Source: Diaporthe sp. PMI_573
Lineage: Eukaryota > Ascomycota > Sordariomycetes > Diaporthales > Diaporthaceae
DNA length: 64,000 nucleotides
Assembly: GCA_021399435.1 (NCBI GenBank)
Contig: JAJTUP010000037.1
Span: forward strand, 186,001 to 250,000
Reading direction: 5' to 3'
Shown: positions 46,772 to 57,814 of the stretch, piece after piece
Layout of the letters: each line of letters starts with the position of its first letter
Numbering within the stretch: the stretch's first letter is position 1
Position numbers and translations under genes: made by a program
The notes under the pieces: generated by a model
Told to the model about the DNA's origin: nothing
The model's input: the letters and a program-made list of their open reading frames with translations, nothing else
Databases searched by the model: none

Positions 46772-47584
46772 TCAATACCCCTGAACCGACTCGAGCATAT
46801 CGGCGAGTATCCCAATCCCCATCGGCGCAACATTCGAGTTCGCATTGTTCCAGTCCGTGTTGACGATGGCAAAGCTCCCCAGCCCCTGACGAACCATGTC
46901 CATGACCCATCTCACCGCGAACCCCGCGGTCAAACTGGTTCCAGCGAAGTGATGGATCAGGATGGCGGACTTCTCTGCCACGCCCTCTGCCGCCGCGTTG
47001 GCCAGCACGGTGTCATTGTACCACCCGGCCGTGTTCTCGAAGATGACGACCGTGTCGGCGAGACTGAAGTACTCATCGTGATTGGAGGCCTGCCCGAGGT
47101 TGAAGACCTTGCTGTAGTCACCGTGGTCTGCCAGCTGGGAGAGCTGCTCCATGAAGGACACGTCGTTTGCACCCTTTGTGCCCTGCCAGTTGGGAGTCTC
47201 GTCGAAGAATATGCCGTCAATCGTGATGTCTGCCGCCGTGTAATGGTTCCATCCGTCCCAGTTGTTGAGGTCGGTGGTGATGTCCTCCAGGGCCTTGGCC
47301 CCGTAGCCGACACGCACATAGCCCAAGGTGTCTACGTTGTCGTAGGCATGAAGCTTTGAGACGGCTGAAATCCAGTGACTGTTGTATCCGGGAGTTGATC
47401 CGCCGGGCCCGGAACTGGGGTTGATGACGATCTGGAAGTCGATGGACGGATGCGCTGCAATGGCGTCGTAGATCGGGGTCCACCTATCCAGCGGGATTGG
47501 ATAAATATACAGGGGCAGCAGGATTTTGGTTGCAGAAGCAGTGGATGCTGCTAACACGGCAGAACAAAAAGAGCGAATCTGCAT
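46772..47584 (-). CDS. Secreted spherulin-4 / GH135 (Sph3-like) protein
   Basis: Single exon, 270 residues. Signal peptide MQIRSFCSAVLAASTASA is followed by ILLPLYIYP and YDAIAAHPSIDFQIVINP, NPSSGPG, IDGIFFDETPN and ALVRWVMD-like helices. The TIM-barrel text, including the acidic pair in GIFFDE, is that of the Spherulin4 family. The characterised member Sph3 cleaves galactosaminogalactan in Aspergillus (GH135). Here the neighbours are a monooxygenase and a gene-poor stretch, not the galactosaminogalactan cluster genes, so the protein is an orphan copy whose substrate is inferred only from the family. A single N-glycosylation-type site occurs at NDTV. Confidence 0.85.
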   Translation of the reverse strand: MQIRSFCSAVLAASTASATKILLPLYIYPIPLDRWTPIYDAIAAHPSIDFQIVINPSSGPGGSTPGYNSHWISAVSKLHAYDNVDTLGYVRVGYGAKALEDITTDLNNWDGWNHYTAADITIDGIFFDETPNWQGTKGANDVSFMEQLSQLADHGDYSKVFNLGQASNHDEYFSLADTVVIFENTAGWYNDTVLANAAAEGVAEKSAILIHHFAGTSLTAGFAVRWVMDMVRQGLGSFAIVNTDWNNANSNVAPMGIGILADMLESVQGY

Positions 47585-49129
47585 CTTGAGGCACCAGGCG
47601 TGTTGGAACAGACGTTCTGCTTGTCTAGTACCTATGTAGGTAAGCTGTTCGAGGGGCGGACACGTAGGTAAGACCGAGAAAGATAATTATAAGGCTTTCG
47701 TGTTAGGCACAGGACTGTTTTTATTATCCATGCAAGGTTGACATGCGAAGACTCAGCACACTGCATCCGAATCACCTTATCTTCAAAGCCTGGAAGCATC
47801 GACAAGTCTGGGCCCGGACGGTGAGACTCGTTGTCAAGAGCGACTCGGAGAAGGCCCCTGAGGCGGACGCACATCATACCTACCCAGACACCCATGACTG
47901 CATTTGTGAGGAAGGTACGCGCGGCGTGTGCGACGACCTTCTAAAAGGTGATAGTAGACATCTCATTCGGACATACCAAGCGAATAGCCTCACTCACCGT
48001 CCCGATCACCCGAAGGCCGATCCCCCGCGGGGGTTCGAATGGGGCGGGAAGCCACGCTATCGATGACTTGGCAGGGCCCCTAACCATGGGACTCTGGACC
48101 TCGGGGGCTCACTTCTGGGCGACGACGTCGGGGAGGGCTCTTAGCCAGACTGGCGGGGGTTGATTTCGAATATATGCAGGCTCTGGCGTGCCGCAAAAGG
48201 CCGATTGGCATGGGCCGCGCCGAGTCGCATATTAGGCCACCAAGGCAGATATTGGCACTGCAGAATGCCACGCTCTTTAGCCGGAGTAAGCGAGCCAAAC
48301 ACCGCCACAGGTCAAGACTTTGGGGCTGCGAACTATTACCTGCATTTGTGGTGGAGAAAGATCCGAGTGGGCGACGATCTCTTGCCCCTTCGAAGCGACC
48401 TGGCGATGATGACATGCATGCGAGAAGTAGCGGTTACGAGAATCGAACGAATCAGGGACAACTCGGTGGATTGGACTTGGGTCTAGAACGACGGCAAAAG
48501 TTTCTAGAACCCTGAAAAGTCTGGTTCCTTGCGCTTTGTGGATGCCAAAAGCAGGTACGTCGCACTCGGCTGGTCAGACTGGGTCAGACTGGGTCAGGAA
48601 CAGCACACGCCATGTGGAAGAGAGCAGATCTCCCGCTGGTAAAAATGGACGTCACCGGTAAATGGTAGGAACTGACAGGAAGACAACGAAGAAAGATCGC
48701 AGGATGCCTCGCAGGGTGCCTCGCAGGGTGCCTCGCAGGATGGCAGGCAGATTCGTCCAAGGATGTGATGATGCATTTGGCGACGGATCCTGGACTCAGT
48801 TCGTGGCGGACGAACGAGTGTTGAGCGGCGCATCATCAAGAAGCTCAGAGAGGAGCAGGGTTTGGAAACTGCCAGCCAATGCTTTATGAAATGGTAGTCT
48901 CTGCCTGATGGCCGTTGGAGCTCACTACGTGCCTTCCAGGGGTGGTGGAAAGAGCTTGGGTGGAGGTCGTGCCTACCTCCTGCCATCTCTCAATTCCAAA
49001 CCAAAGGACATGACACACCAATCAGCCTCTGCCTCGCGCACATCACCGACAAGACTGAACGACGAACTGCAACTACTGATCCTGCACGCGACCTCCACGA
49101 CACATGGTCGCCTGAGAAGTCTCGCCAAC
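47585..49129. other. Divergent intergenic region
   Basis: Promoter side of both the GH135-like gene (minus) and the F-box/ankyrin gene (plus). It contains a 12-nt tandem repeat at 48705-48740. The GGTTCGAAT at 48031 has no tRNA around it. An upstream in-frame ATG for the F-box gene exists at 49010. Confidence 0.5.
48705..48740. repeat. 12-nt tandem repeat (TGCCTCGCAGGG)3
   Basis: Three near-perfect 12-nt units; the third ends CAGGA instead of CAGGG. Confidence 0.93.
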
Positions 49130-50362
49130 ATGGCTTCCACACCTCGAGACCATCTTGGCCGACTGCCAACTGAACTCCTCCTTCTGGTGGCCGAGGACCG
49201 CCGCCTGCGGACGCGTGATCTTGCTGCTCTTGCGGCCACCTGTCGCAAATGCTACACCGTCACCAATCCCATCCTTTACAAGAGGCATCTCAAGGAGAGA
49301 AGAGGCCAAGCATGTAAGTGGTACCATCTTGCAAGTGTCTATTAAAAGTTCTTCTGGCCACCGCTGACTGCAATAATTTCAGTAATGTGGGCCGTTGAGA
49401 ACAAGCGTTTCACCACCATCAGGAGGTTCTTGGAGAATGGCGCCAACATCAACAACGACAGGATGTTCCGGACTTATGTGAAACAGAAAGGAAAGGCCCG
49501 TTCCTGGTCAGTCGGTTTGCATTGGCATGAACTTTCCGTCTTCACCCCGCTGGCACTTGCTGCAGCTCTTGGCCTTGACAGCATGGTCAACTTTCTGCTG
49601 GATCACGGTGCCAACATTGAGAAGGCAGGCAAAGGCCTATGCGTTTGTGCCGATGGTTATAACCTTTTTGAATTGCGCTTTCCTCCTGATGAGAACCGTG
49701 GGGGTACGGACGAACCTGAATACATCATGGGCGATGAGAACGGGTTCGCTTGGACTCCTTTGCACTTCGCGTTGTGTCGTGGCCACGAGTCAACTGCCAT
49801 GCTCCTGCTCGAACGAGGCGCCAACCCTCGAGAGACATGTCCTTGCGAATCGGGCCCATGGAACGCGCTCCACACCGCGACTCGACTCAATCAGCGAAAG
49901 GTCATCGACTACATCCTGAAGAACAAACTCGTCGACATCAACGATCGTGGCCACGAGGGACTGACACCGCTCCTCATCGCGTACTATGAAGAGCATTACT
50001 CTCTCGTCGACCTGTATGTGGAACGAGGCGCAGATATTAAAGCGGTCTGGGGCTCTCAAGACGGGGGTTGGACGATATTTGGCATGGCTTGTTTGCGAGA
50101 AGATTTCTCAAGGGCGTCAGATCTTCTGGAACGCGGTGCGGATCCCGACATGTTCCTCAAAGATAACGAATTCGAAACTGAATGGACAGCCCTTGGTCTC
50201 ATTTATGGAAACCTATTTGGCGAGACTCTGCGGAAATCTAATTGGCATTACGAGTTTGACCGTGCTAGAGAGACCCGTGCAAGACGGAGGCTGGAGGAGC
50301 AGATCATCCAGGTCAAAATTGACAGGGCCTTGCAGCAGCAACAAAAGGAGGACAAAGACTGA
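49130..50362 (+). CDS. F-box and ankyrin-repeat protein
   Basis: Two exons, 49130-49313 and 49383-50362, give 387 residues; an alternative upstream in-frame ATG at 49010 would add 40. Residues 5-50 (LGRLPTELLLLVAED, DLAALAATCRKCYTV) form an F-box. Ankyrin repeats follow: LMWAVENKRFTTIRRFLENG, TPLALAAALGLDSMVNFLL, TPLHFALCRGHESTAMLLL, NALHTATRLNQRKVIDYIL, TPLLIAYYEEHYSLVDLY and a last diverged unit. The C-terminus is a charged coiled-coil-like tail with a Gln run (QQQQKEDKD). F-box proteins recruit targets to SCF ubiquitin ligases and the ankyrin repeats bind them; ligand unknown. Such genes are numerous and fast-evolving in filamentous fungi. Confidence 0.88.
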
Positions 50363-50636
50363 GACGGGATTGCGAGGACCAAGGAAGCCGATGAAATTTC
50401 TCGACTTTATATCAAGTGGAAATTCTCGAACTACAAGTTGCAGATTGTGCTCTAGAGGCCTAACCAAACCTCATGACTTGAGAATTGCATTGAATAGCTC
50501 TCGAGGAATCTCAACAAGTCAAAATCACAAAAGTTCAAAAATCACCGAGTCATTGTGATTACTTCCATTAATATGTACAGACATGCTATCATAATCTCAT
50601 TACGGACAGTTACTGTCCCGTCCACGCTCACATCAC

Positions 50637-53192
50637 TTAAGCCGAGACAGGCGTGATGTTGGCAGTGACCCTCAGGTCGCGGCTGGAGAAGCCAACGCTG
50701 AGGGTGAACTCGCCCTCGGGGATGAGCCACTCCTGAGAGACGACGTCCCAGTAGCTCAGGTCCCTCCTCATGAGCTCGAAGCCGACGGTCTTGGTCTCGC
50801 CGACGGCCAGGCCGACCTTCTCGAAGCCGCGCAGCTGGCGGGGCGGGGTGCCGGCCAGGGCGGGGTTGTCGGACGGGAAGCCGACGTACAGCTGGGGCAC
50901 GGCGGCACCGGCGGCGTCGCCGGTGTTGCTGACGGCGACGGTGACGTTGTACACGGTCTCCCAGAGGGCGGGGTTGCCACCGGGCTGGATCTCGTTCTCC
51001 TCGGGGGCCGAGGTGATGCCCTCGGCGGCGGGCTCGGCGGCGATGTCGGCCAGCTCGAAGGTGGTGTAGCTCAGGCCGAAGCCGAACTCGTAGCGCACGC
51101 TGATGTTGTGGGCGTCAAAGTACTTGTAGTCGATCTCGAGCTTCTCGTCAAAGTAGGACTGCCAGTCGTCGGGGCCGTCGGTCTGGATGGAGGTGGTGAC
51201 GGGCGCGTTGTAGTCGGTCTCGTTGAGGGCGATGGTGTAGGGCAGCTTGCCAGAGGGGTTGACGTCGCCGTAGAGGATGTCCACGAGCGAGTTGCCCGAC
51301 TCCTGGCCTGGGTAGTGCGCGGCCAGGATGGCGGTCACGTTGGGGTGGTCGGCGAAGGGGAGCATGTTGATGCCCGACGAGTGGCTGACGACGACGGTGT
51401 TGTTGCACTTGCCGGCCACCGCGTTGACGAGCTCGTTGCCCTGGTAGTCCAGGTTGAACGTGGTGCGGTCGGCGGCCTCCTCGGCCCATGTCTTGACCAT
51501 GACAATGCAAACGTCGGGAGCGTCAGGAACCAGGAGCACGCCGCCGAGGGCGCCGGACTCGCCGGAGCTGCCCAGGTTGTTGATGACGAAGGTGTTGTTG
51601 AGGACGTACTGCACCAGGGCGTTGTCCTGGGCTGCGCGGGCCTTGATGGCCTCGAGAGGGCTGACAATGTAGGTGGCACGGCCGGTTCCGGAGCCGCCAC
51701 CAGCGAAGAGAGTACCGAACTCCTCGGTGTTGTCGCCGTAGAGCCCGTTGGTAACGTCACCGGCGTCGTTGCCGAAGACCACGATGTTCTTGGGGGCCTT
51801 GAGGGGCAGAGCACCCTCGTTCTTCAGGAGGACGGTACCAGCGGCACCGTGCTTGCGGATGAGCTCGCTGTGGTTGCCGCGGACGTCACGGCTGGACGGG
51901 CCGGTCAGGTTGAACTCCTCCCTCCAGGTTGACATCGGGGAGAAGGTGTTGAGGTAGCCACCGGAGGGGTCAACGGTGGGGAAGTCCGCAGAGTCCTGGC
52001 CGAAGAGGTAGTAAGGTGTCATGATACGGATGATCATGTCATCGACACGGGAGACGTCAAGGGTGCCGTTGTTGACGGCGGTGGTGACGTTGGCTCCGTA
52101 GTAGCTGCCGCTGCCCCAGGTCGCGCCGTAGTTGCCGAGGTCGCCGGGCATGTTCATGTCCAGACCTCCCTCGATACTGGAAAGACCAGAGTGGGTCGCA
52201 CCCCAGTCCGACATGATGTAACCCTGGAAGCCGAGCTCGCCCTTGAGGACGCCGTTCTGCAGCTTGGAGTGCTGGCAGGCATAGGTACCGTTGATACGCT
52301 GGTATGCGCACATCATGGACGCGACCTTGGCCTTGACTGCGTTGGCAAAGGGCCAGAGGTACTGCTCGTGGAGGGTGCGGTCGTCGAGGTTGGAGGAGAT
52401 GGCCTCAAACGCGACGTCTGTGAGGGTGCCGGACTCGTCCCAGGTTGGGTTGCGCTGGGTCTCCTGCTCGTTGGCGATGAAGTGCTTGGCACAGGCCTGC
52501 ACACCGGTCTCTTGCACAGCCAGAATTGTCTTCTCCATGGCAACGCCGGTGAAGTAGGCATCAGGCGAGAATCCTTCCCAGTTACGTCCGGAGTAAGCAG
52601 AACGTCCCATGGGGGAGGCGACGGGTCTGAGCACATGGTCAGTCTTCATATCACCAAGTGATTAGTGTGGAATGGAAGTATGCTCACCCGAGGAAGATGT
52701 GGGCACCCTTGGCCCTGAACTCCTCTCCCATGGCATATCCTCGCTCGTAGAGGATTTCCTTGTCCCAAGAAGCAGCAACAGACACGCCGGCAGAGAAAAC
52801 GCTGGCGTAGTCTGCGACACGGATGGCCAGAGGACCATCCTGGAGGCAGAGTCCAGGGAAACCAAGACGAGGAATGCCGACAATGTTGCCGACACAAGGT
52901 CCGGGAGTGCCAGTCACCATGTCGGCCTTCTCCTCGATGGTGAGCTCGGCTGTGAAGGCCTTGGCCTTGGCCAGAGCATCTTCCCAGCCACCAATACCAG
53001 AGGCATTTGCTGAAGAGACGGGTTAGCAAGGCGAGATGTCACGGAGGCTTGCAGGGACTCACGTGAAGGGTAGTGGGGCTCCACATGGCCGTACTGGCCG
53101 AGAATGGTGGTGTTCAAGGACTGGACATGGGAGAACTGGCCGCGGACTGCGGGAAGCAGCAGGGCAGCTGACAGCAGCAGAGACGAAGCCAT
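50637..53192 (-). CDS. Secreted beta-glucosidase, glycoside hydrolase family 3
   Basis: Three exons, 53192-53063, 53009-52688 and 52626-50637, give 813 residues. Signal peptide MASSLLLSAALLLPAVRG. The N-terminal GH3 barrel has the segments CLQDGPLAIRVADYASVF, RGYAMGEEFRAKG and GRNWEGFSPD and the substrate-binding KHFIANEQETQRNP. The nucleophile Asp is in GYIMSDWGATHSG. The C-terminal alpha/beta sandwich (KHGAAGTVLLKNEGALPL) and a fibronectin-III-like end (RYEFGFGLSYTTFEL, then QLRGFEKVGLAVGETKTV) are complete. It releases glucose from cellobiose and short beta-glucans in the last step of cellulose breakdown. Many N-glycosylation motifs fit secretion. The coding strand is strongly GC3-rich, suggesting high expression. 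Confidence 0.96.
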
Positions 53193-53280
53193 GACGGTTG
53201 AGGTGATGGCGAGCTGAGGAGAACTGGTCGCGCTGGAGGGCTACGAGAACTAATTCATGCAACGCGGGGGACGTCTACGT

Positions 53281-53287
53281 CTTTATA
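53281..53287 (-). promoter_or_regulatory. TATA box of the GH3 beta-glucosidase gene
   Basis: TATAAAG on the minus strand, about 90 nt upstream of the start codon at 53192. Confidence 0.6.
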
Positions 53288-53382
53288 GAAATGGACCTAT
53301 AGCTCACGATCGTCGTTGCCCCCCCAGCCTCCGGCTGCAACCCACGGGGCCGTTCCTGCCCCCGGCTGCAGGCCTGGCATGG

Positions 53383-53403
53383 CATACCATACCATACCAT
53401 ACC
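53383..53403. repeat. (CATAC)4 tandem repeat
   Basis: Four CATAC units upstream of the GH3 gene. Confidence 0.95.
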
Positions 53404-55553
53404 AGGGCCTTGCGTCTGCGTGACATTGTTTGTCGACGAGCAGACCTTGCGGGCAGCGGCTAAAGGGCCCCACGCGGCAAGAAAACCGACAGAGATCAGC
53501 TGTGCTGCTGTGGATGTCCCTGATGTGTGCCCAGATGGGAGATGGGGTCGGAATGGGGTCGGAAAAGGGCCGAACGGTTCGGGATACTGAACTGAGGTCA
53601 CTCGATATTTGGGTGGAGTGGGCGTACGCGGTCAAGAGTTGACCGAACGGGAGACGAACTGTCGCCCGATGTCTATTTCCCTAGCTTCTGTGGGGGAACC
53701 CAGTGGTCTGGAATGGGGGTGGGTGTGAAGTGGGACCCCCGGGAGTGCCTGGGGCCTGGGCATATCATATCCTTCGGGTCGAAGCACCGGCAGACCTGGA
53801 CCTGGGTGTGCCTGGTCGGGAGGATTTGCCCCCTTCGCTGGTTCCTGAATCAGCATGCCCCAGGATCGCCGGTTGGATGCAACTCCCGCACGCTGGCAAG
53901 AGGGACATGACACCGATGACAGCAGCGGCGGTCGGGTAGGAGGCACACACAGGCCAGGCGGGGGGGGGGGCGAGTTGTGTGGCTGCAAGGCAGGCAGGTA
54001 ACCTTATTGCACAGTACTCCAAAGAACTGTGAGCAGATGTGATCGCGCATCACATCTGACAGATGGTCGGGGAAAAGCTGGCGACTCGCTAGGCAAGAAA
54101 GCACGTCGGCACTTGCAGTGGCATGTTCGGATGTCGTCATGCAACAGCAGAGGGTGGAAGAAGTCCGGGGGTCGCGCCTTGGAATCGTCGGCGTGGTTTT
54201 TCGTGGCGCCGTAAAGGGGCCGAGAGGATGGGGCTTCGTGATATAGGAGCCCACATGCTTTGCCGGATCTGGGCAAGCGAGTACCTGTGTATTTCTCCGC
54301 CTGGATCGTCAACGGTCGATGCCGTCGGGTGGTGTTGCCTCGTCCACGCCGGGGATCCCATCTTTTTGGGGAGGGCGAACTTGGGAGACGCGTCTCTGAT
54401 GGATATTACACAGTAAATAGCTGAGGGCATCGTCGGGGTGTTTGCTGCGGGCTCCTGGGTGTTTCAAGCCATACGCGTGCAGCCAAAGCGTCGCCAAAGG
54501 ATCGATTGGCAGGCTGGCTTTTCGCGGAGATCGTGGGGTGAGCTTGACAGCAGAAATCCACCCGGCCCCAGATTGCCCTTTCTCCAGACCCACTTCCTCG
54601 TGAGGTCTGGGGGGGCGCCCCTGCCATGCCTGCCTTGCATGCCATGTCATGCCTGCTCCCTCTGTTGCCTCTCCAGTTCTGGAATGCCGAAATGTGGGGA
54701 TGCATGGGGTGGCTTGGGTGGGCCGTCTCCCCACGAAAATCCTCACCATGCAGATGCAGCCCCGGATGGCTAAACATCGGCCTCTCTCCATGCCAAGCCG
54801 TGGGGTATCGTCCGTGGATATTAGCTGCTGCTACTGCTTGCTGCTACTGCTGCAAAGTAATAGCGAGAAATATTCTTCGTCATGATAGAAACGGCCAATA
54901 AATGGTTCGAGGTGCGGAATCGGCCAGGCTTACCCAGCATTCAACGCCTGACTCGCCCCTCCACAGCCGACTCCATCTCTTCAATACTTGGCAGAGCCGA
55001 GGGAGGAATCAGAGTCGGGATCGGGACGCAGAACTTTGGACGAGCTGCCCCGCGTTGAGCCCAAGTCCTCGCGGTGACCCCGACCTCTGGGCAGAGCTGG
55101 GTGGGAACGGCGCATCATGTCTTCCGGTCACCGCCCACGGCAAGTTCCTCACCTGGCACAAGGTCAGCAGCTTATTCACGCTGCGAAGGATTGTGGGATT
55201 GTGGGACTCTTGAACTCACTTACAAAGCACCCGTACTACTCCTGCACAGGGCCTTGAAGGAAGCCCGATATCTTGCATGTGTGGGTACCACCAATCGGCC
55301 CGTTGACGTTGGTTCTAGTCGTCCTTGCTTGGCACCTTCAAGGTTCTTTCTGATGCATCACACTTTGAGTGGCTGGAGGACATCTGCATAGCACGAATGC
55401 CTGTGACCCGGCACGCGTGCGGCGACCCCAGCCTGGCTTACGGAGCACTTGAGCCCTACTCCAAATTGATAAGTTGCGTGCCATTTAACGACATCTGGAG
55501 TTAAAACGAAAATTACACATGATTGCATCGATCGTTAAAATCTGCCACCTTTT

Positions 55554-55781
55554 TCAAAACTCCGCTATCTCCGCCCATGTCCAGCCCCAGTCTTTGGCGA
55601 CTAAGTCTGCACCGTTGTCACGCAAGATCCGATATCCACGACATTTTGTGTTAATTTGCGCATCATCATTGTAGCCAGTGTATGGCATTTTCGGTTTGTT
55701 TGGAAGTCTGAGTATGTTGGTACGCGGCGCTGCAATTGTACAAGCGTGTTTGACAACACGCGTATCACACGCAAGATTCAA
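55554..55781 (-). other. Short frame resembling an ankyrin-repeat end (possible relic)
   Basis: 75 codons whose C-terminal part, ILRDNGADLVAKDWGWTWAE, resembles the turn of an ankyrin repeat (NGAD.NAKD..GWT). There is no supporting upstream exon that I can find and the neighbourhood is A/T-richer. It may be a fragment of a decayed ankyrin gene or chance similarity. Confidence 0.2.
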
Positions 55782-55946
55782 ATGTTATTATTTATAAACA
55801 CCACGACGCCCCGAGCCAAGTAGCTGAGATCGCAGCCGCTCCTGAGAGGATTCTAATAGTCGTTAAGAAGAAAATGTCCAGTCTCCGCGCCAGTCATCCA
55901 TGAAAGTACACCGTCCAGCCAGACTCTTACACAACACACAACACAC

Positions 55947-56279
55947 TCAGGCGTTGTTCTTTGCCTTCTTCCCCTTTCCCTTGCCATTCTTCCCTTTGCC
56001 TTGTTGTCCTCCAGCAGCCTTGCCTTTTCCCTTGCCCTTGGCACCGCCTGTTGCCTTCGCACCGCCGGCACTCGCTGCCCTGGACGGCCCAGTCGCTTTT
56101 GCGCCCGATGCCTTTGCGCCAGATGCCTTCGCACCACCCGCAGCGCCTGTTGCCTTGGCCTTGGCTCCCGAGGCTGCTGCTTCAGCTCGGGGCAGGATGT
56201 TGTCGACCGGCCCGCGTGGGTCTTGCAGTGCGACGGCGCTGGCTGCGAGGAACCAGATTGTGGCGGTGATGAACTTCAT
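55947..56279 (-). CDS. Small secreted Gly/Ala/Lys-rich repeat protein
   Basis: Single exon, 110 residues. A clear signal peptide (MKFITATIWFLAASAVA) is followed by QDPRGPVDNILPRAEAAAS; the LPR could be a processing site. Then come repeats of GAKA(S/T)GAKA, with five or six GAK units between residues 38 and 80, and a Lys/Gly tail (GKGKGKAAGGQQGKGKNGKG) ending KKAKNNA. It contains no cysteine and is strongly basic. I recognise no family. Its short length, secretion signal and basic repeats would fit a wall- or nucleic-acid-binding secreted peptide or an effector-like protein, but that is speculation. A minus-strand TATAAA at 56322-56317 lies 38-43 nt upstream. Confidence 0.6.
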   Translation of the reverse strand: MKFITATIWFLAASAVALQDPRGPVDNILPRAEAAASGAKAKATGAAGGAKASGAKASGAKATGPSRAASAGGAKATGGAKGKGKGKAAGGQQGKGKNGKGKGKKAKNNA

Positions 56280-57814
56280 GTTGACCTCAAGCTCGTCTGC
56301 GAGATAGTTATGATTGTTTATAAAGGCGTGAAGGTTTTGTTTTAGGTAACGTGCGTTGATCTGAATGTTAATTAATTATTTTTAAAAGGTTCTGCAAATT
56401 ATAGAATAACTGCGCCGGCCAGGGCTGCTCAGTGCTGGATTCAAATGATTATATATATTCTTACCGCAATTTCTAGTACAAAGACCAAGAAACCCGTTTG
56501 CCACTCGTGCAAGATGTTTCCTTTTTATGTCTTGGCATTTCCCGAAAACGAGGACGTCACACCATTCAATCGAGCCCATCTTCATCCCAAGAGGTTTAGT
56601 AACTAGAGGTTGTGAAACCGGCAAAACGGGGACACGGACCATGCGTCGGGTAGCCGGTAACCAGCCTGATTAGCCTCGTCCCTAGTCCTTAACAGCCCAA
56701 GAATCAGAATGCCGTTCAGACGATCTCGCTCGCGTCGCAGCGGTTTTGGTCCGAAAAATCTGGTGAAATAGTAAGTTTGAACTCTGCAAGCCATTGGGCC
56801 GGGCGCGTCCGGTCCCAAGTGCCTAGATGCTTCTGCGAATCAACATGCCCGTGGCGGAATATCGAGGCTCTCGCATTGTTCAATGCCTCGCACTTCGGGA
56901 GCCGCAGGTGGTGGCGCAGAGTCAGCGCCTGGTTTCGTTACAAGGCTCAATGTGGTCTTAGCCCTTGAGCGAAACAAGAGGTCTGCCCTACGAAACTTGA
57001 ACAGTCTGTGAACAACGCCTCCACAGAGTTACATGAGTTTTCACATTTAGAAATTCGATCAGCAAACACGATGCCTTAGATGGCAAGGCTTGTCTTGTGC
57101 TACCACGAATGATGGGGATTACAAATTGCTCTCGGCAGATACATGATTACTGCACAGGACTGAAACTCCACATGCTACAATTTCTCATGATTCCGAGTCT
57201 TGTCTCATTTTTTATGATGAGCTCTTTTGTCTCGCTCTCGCTCATATCAAAGAACGTACCGTCGAGTGGCCCTTCCATCTGAGGGTTCCATTAATGCTCC
57301 CTCGTTTTAGCTCAGCAGTACCCAGTTGCAGATTTCCGAGGTCAGGGTCGCTGAGATTGGGGAGAGGAGTTGGTCTGGATCGAAAAGGGCTGTTGGGAGC
57401 CCCCTGATGTCTGAGTTTGTACCTACGTATCTAAGTCGTTACCTAGGTAGTTGACAGGGCTAATGTGTGGTTAAAATTTGAAGGTTGACGGTATTATACC
57501 CTCGTTAGACGCCGAATCCAGTGTTGTCCGCAGCAGGACTTTACCAGTCTCACCAGTTGACATCAGCCGCGAGGCACAGAAGATGAACATCGACGCGTTC
57601 GCCTCCGCTCCAGCTACGCTCAGATCGAGGTCTCCGCCTGGAACCTGGGAGACAGGACGAAAAAGCTTTGCCGGAGTCTTGCTGTATCAACCAGCTCACT
57701 GAAATATCGGCTTTTATTGGCTGCTGTATTTACTGAACAAAACCTCGGCCCCACTACATGGATTCTTGGATGACTCCAACGGACCCAATCAAGATAATAC
57801 AAAATTACCACCAG
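56280..57814. other. Intergenic, no gene recognised
   Basis: Promoter of the small secreted gene at the left end. A/T-rich with short frames only. An imperfect repeat of ACCTACGTA / ACCTAGGTAG lies near 57420-57450. Confidence 0.4.
56317..56322 (-). promoter_or_regulatory. Possible TATA box of the small secreted protein gene
   Basis: TATAAA on the minus strand, 38-43 nt before the start codon at 56279; the short distance implies a very short leader, so the assignment is weak. Confidence 0.35.

Larger units (their letters stand above)
53193..55946. other. 2.75-kb region: GH3 promoter and gene-free DNA
   Basis: The GH3 promoter occupies the left end. A CATAC tandem repeat lies at 53383-53403. 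A 75-codon minus frame at 55781-55554 is listed separately. The rest has only short frames. Confidence 0.45.

Noticed and set aside
48020..48060. GGTTCGAAT motif suggesting a tRNA T-loop
   Set aside because: The flanking bases do not form a T-stem, and no D-arm, anticodon arm or acceptor stem can be folded upstream.
51108..51932. Plus-strand Val/Gly-rich frame opposite the GH3 gene
   Set aside because: Antisense shadow (repeated VVG/VDV text) of a confidently modelled gene.
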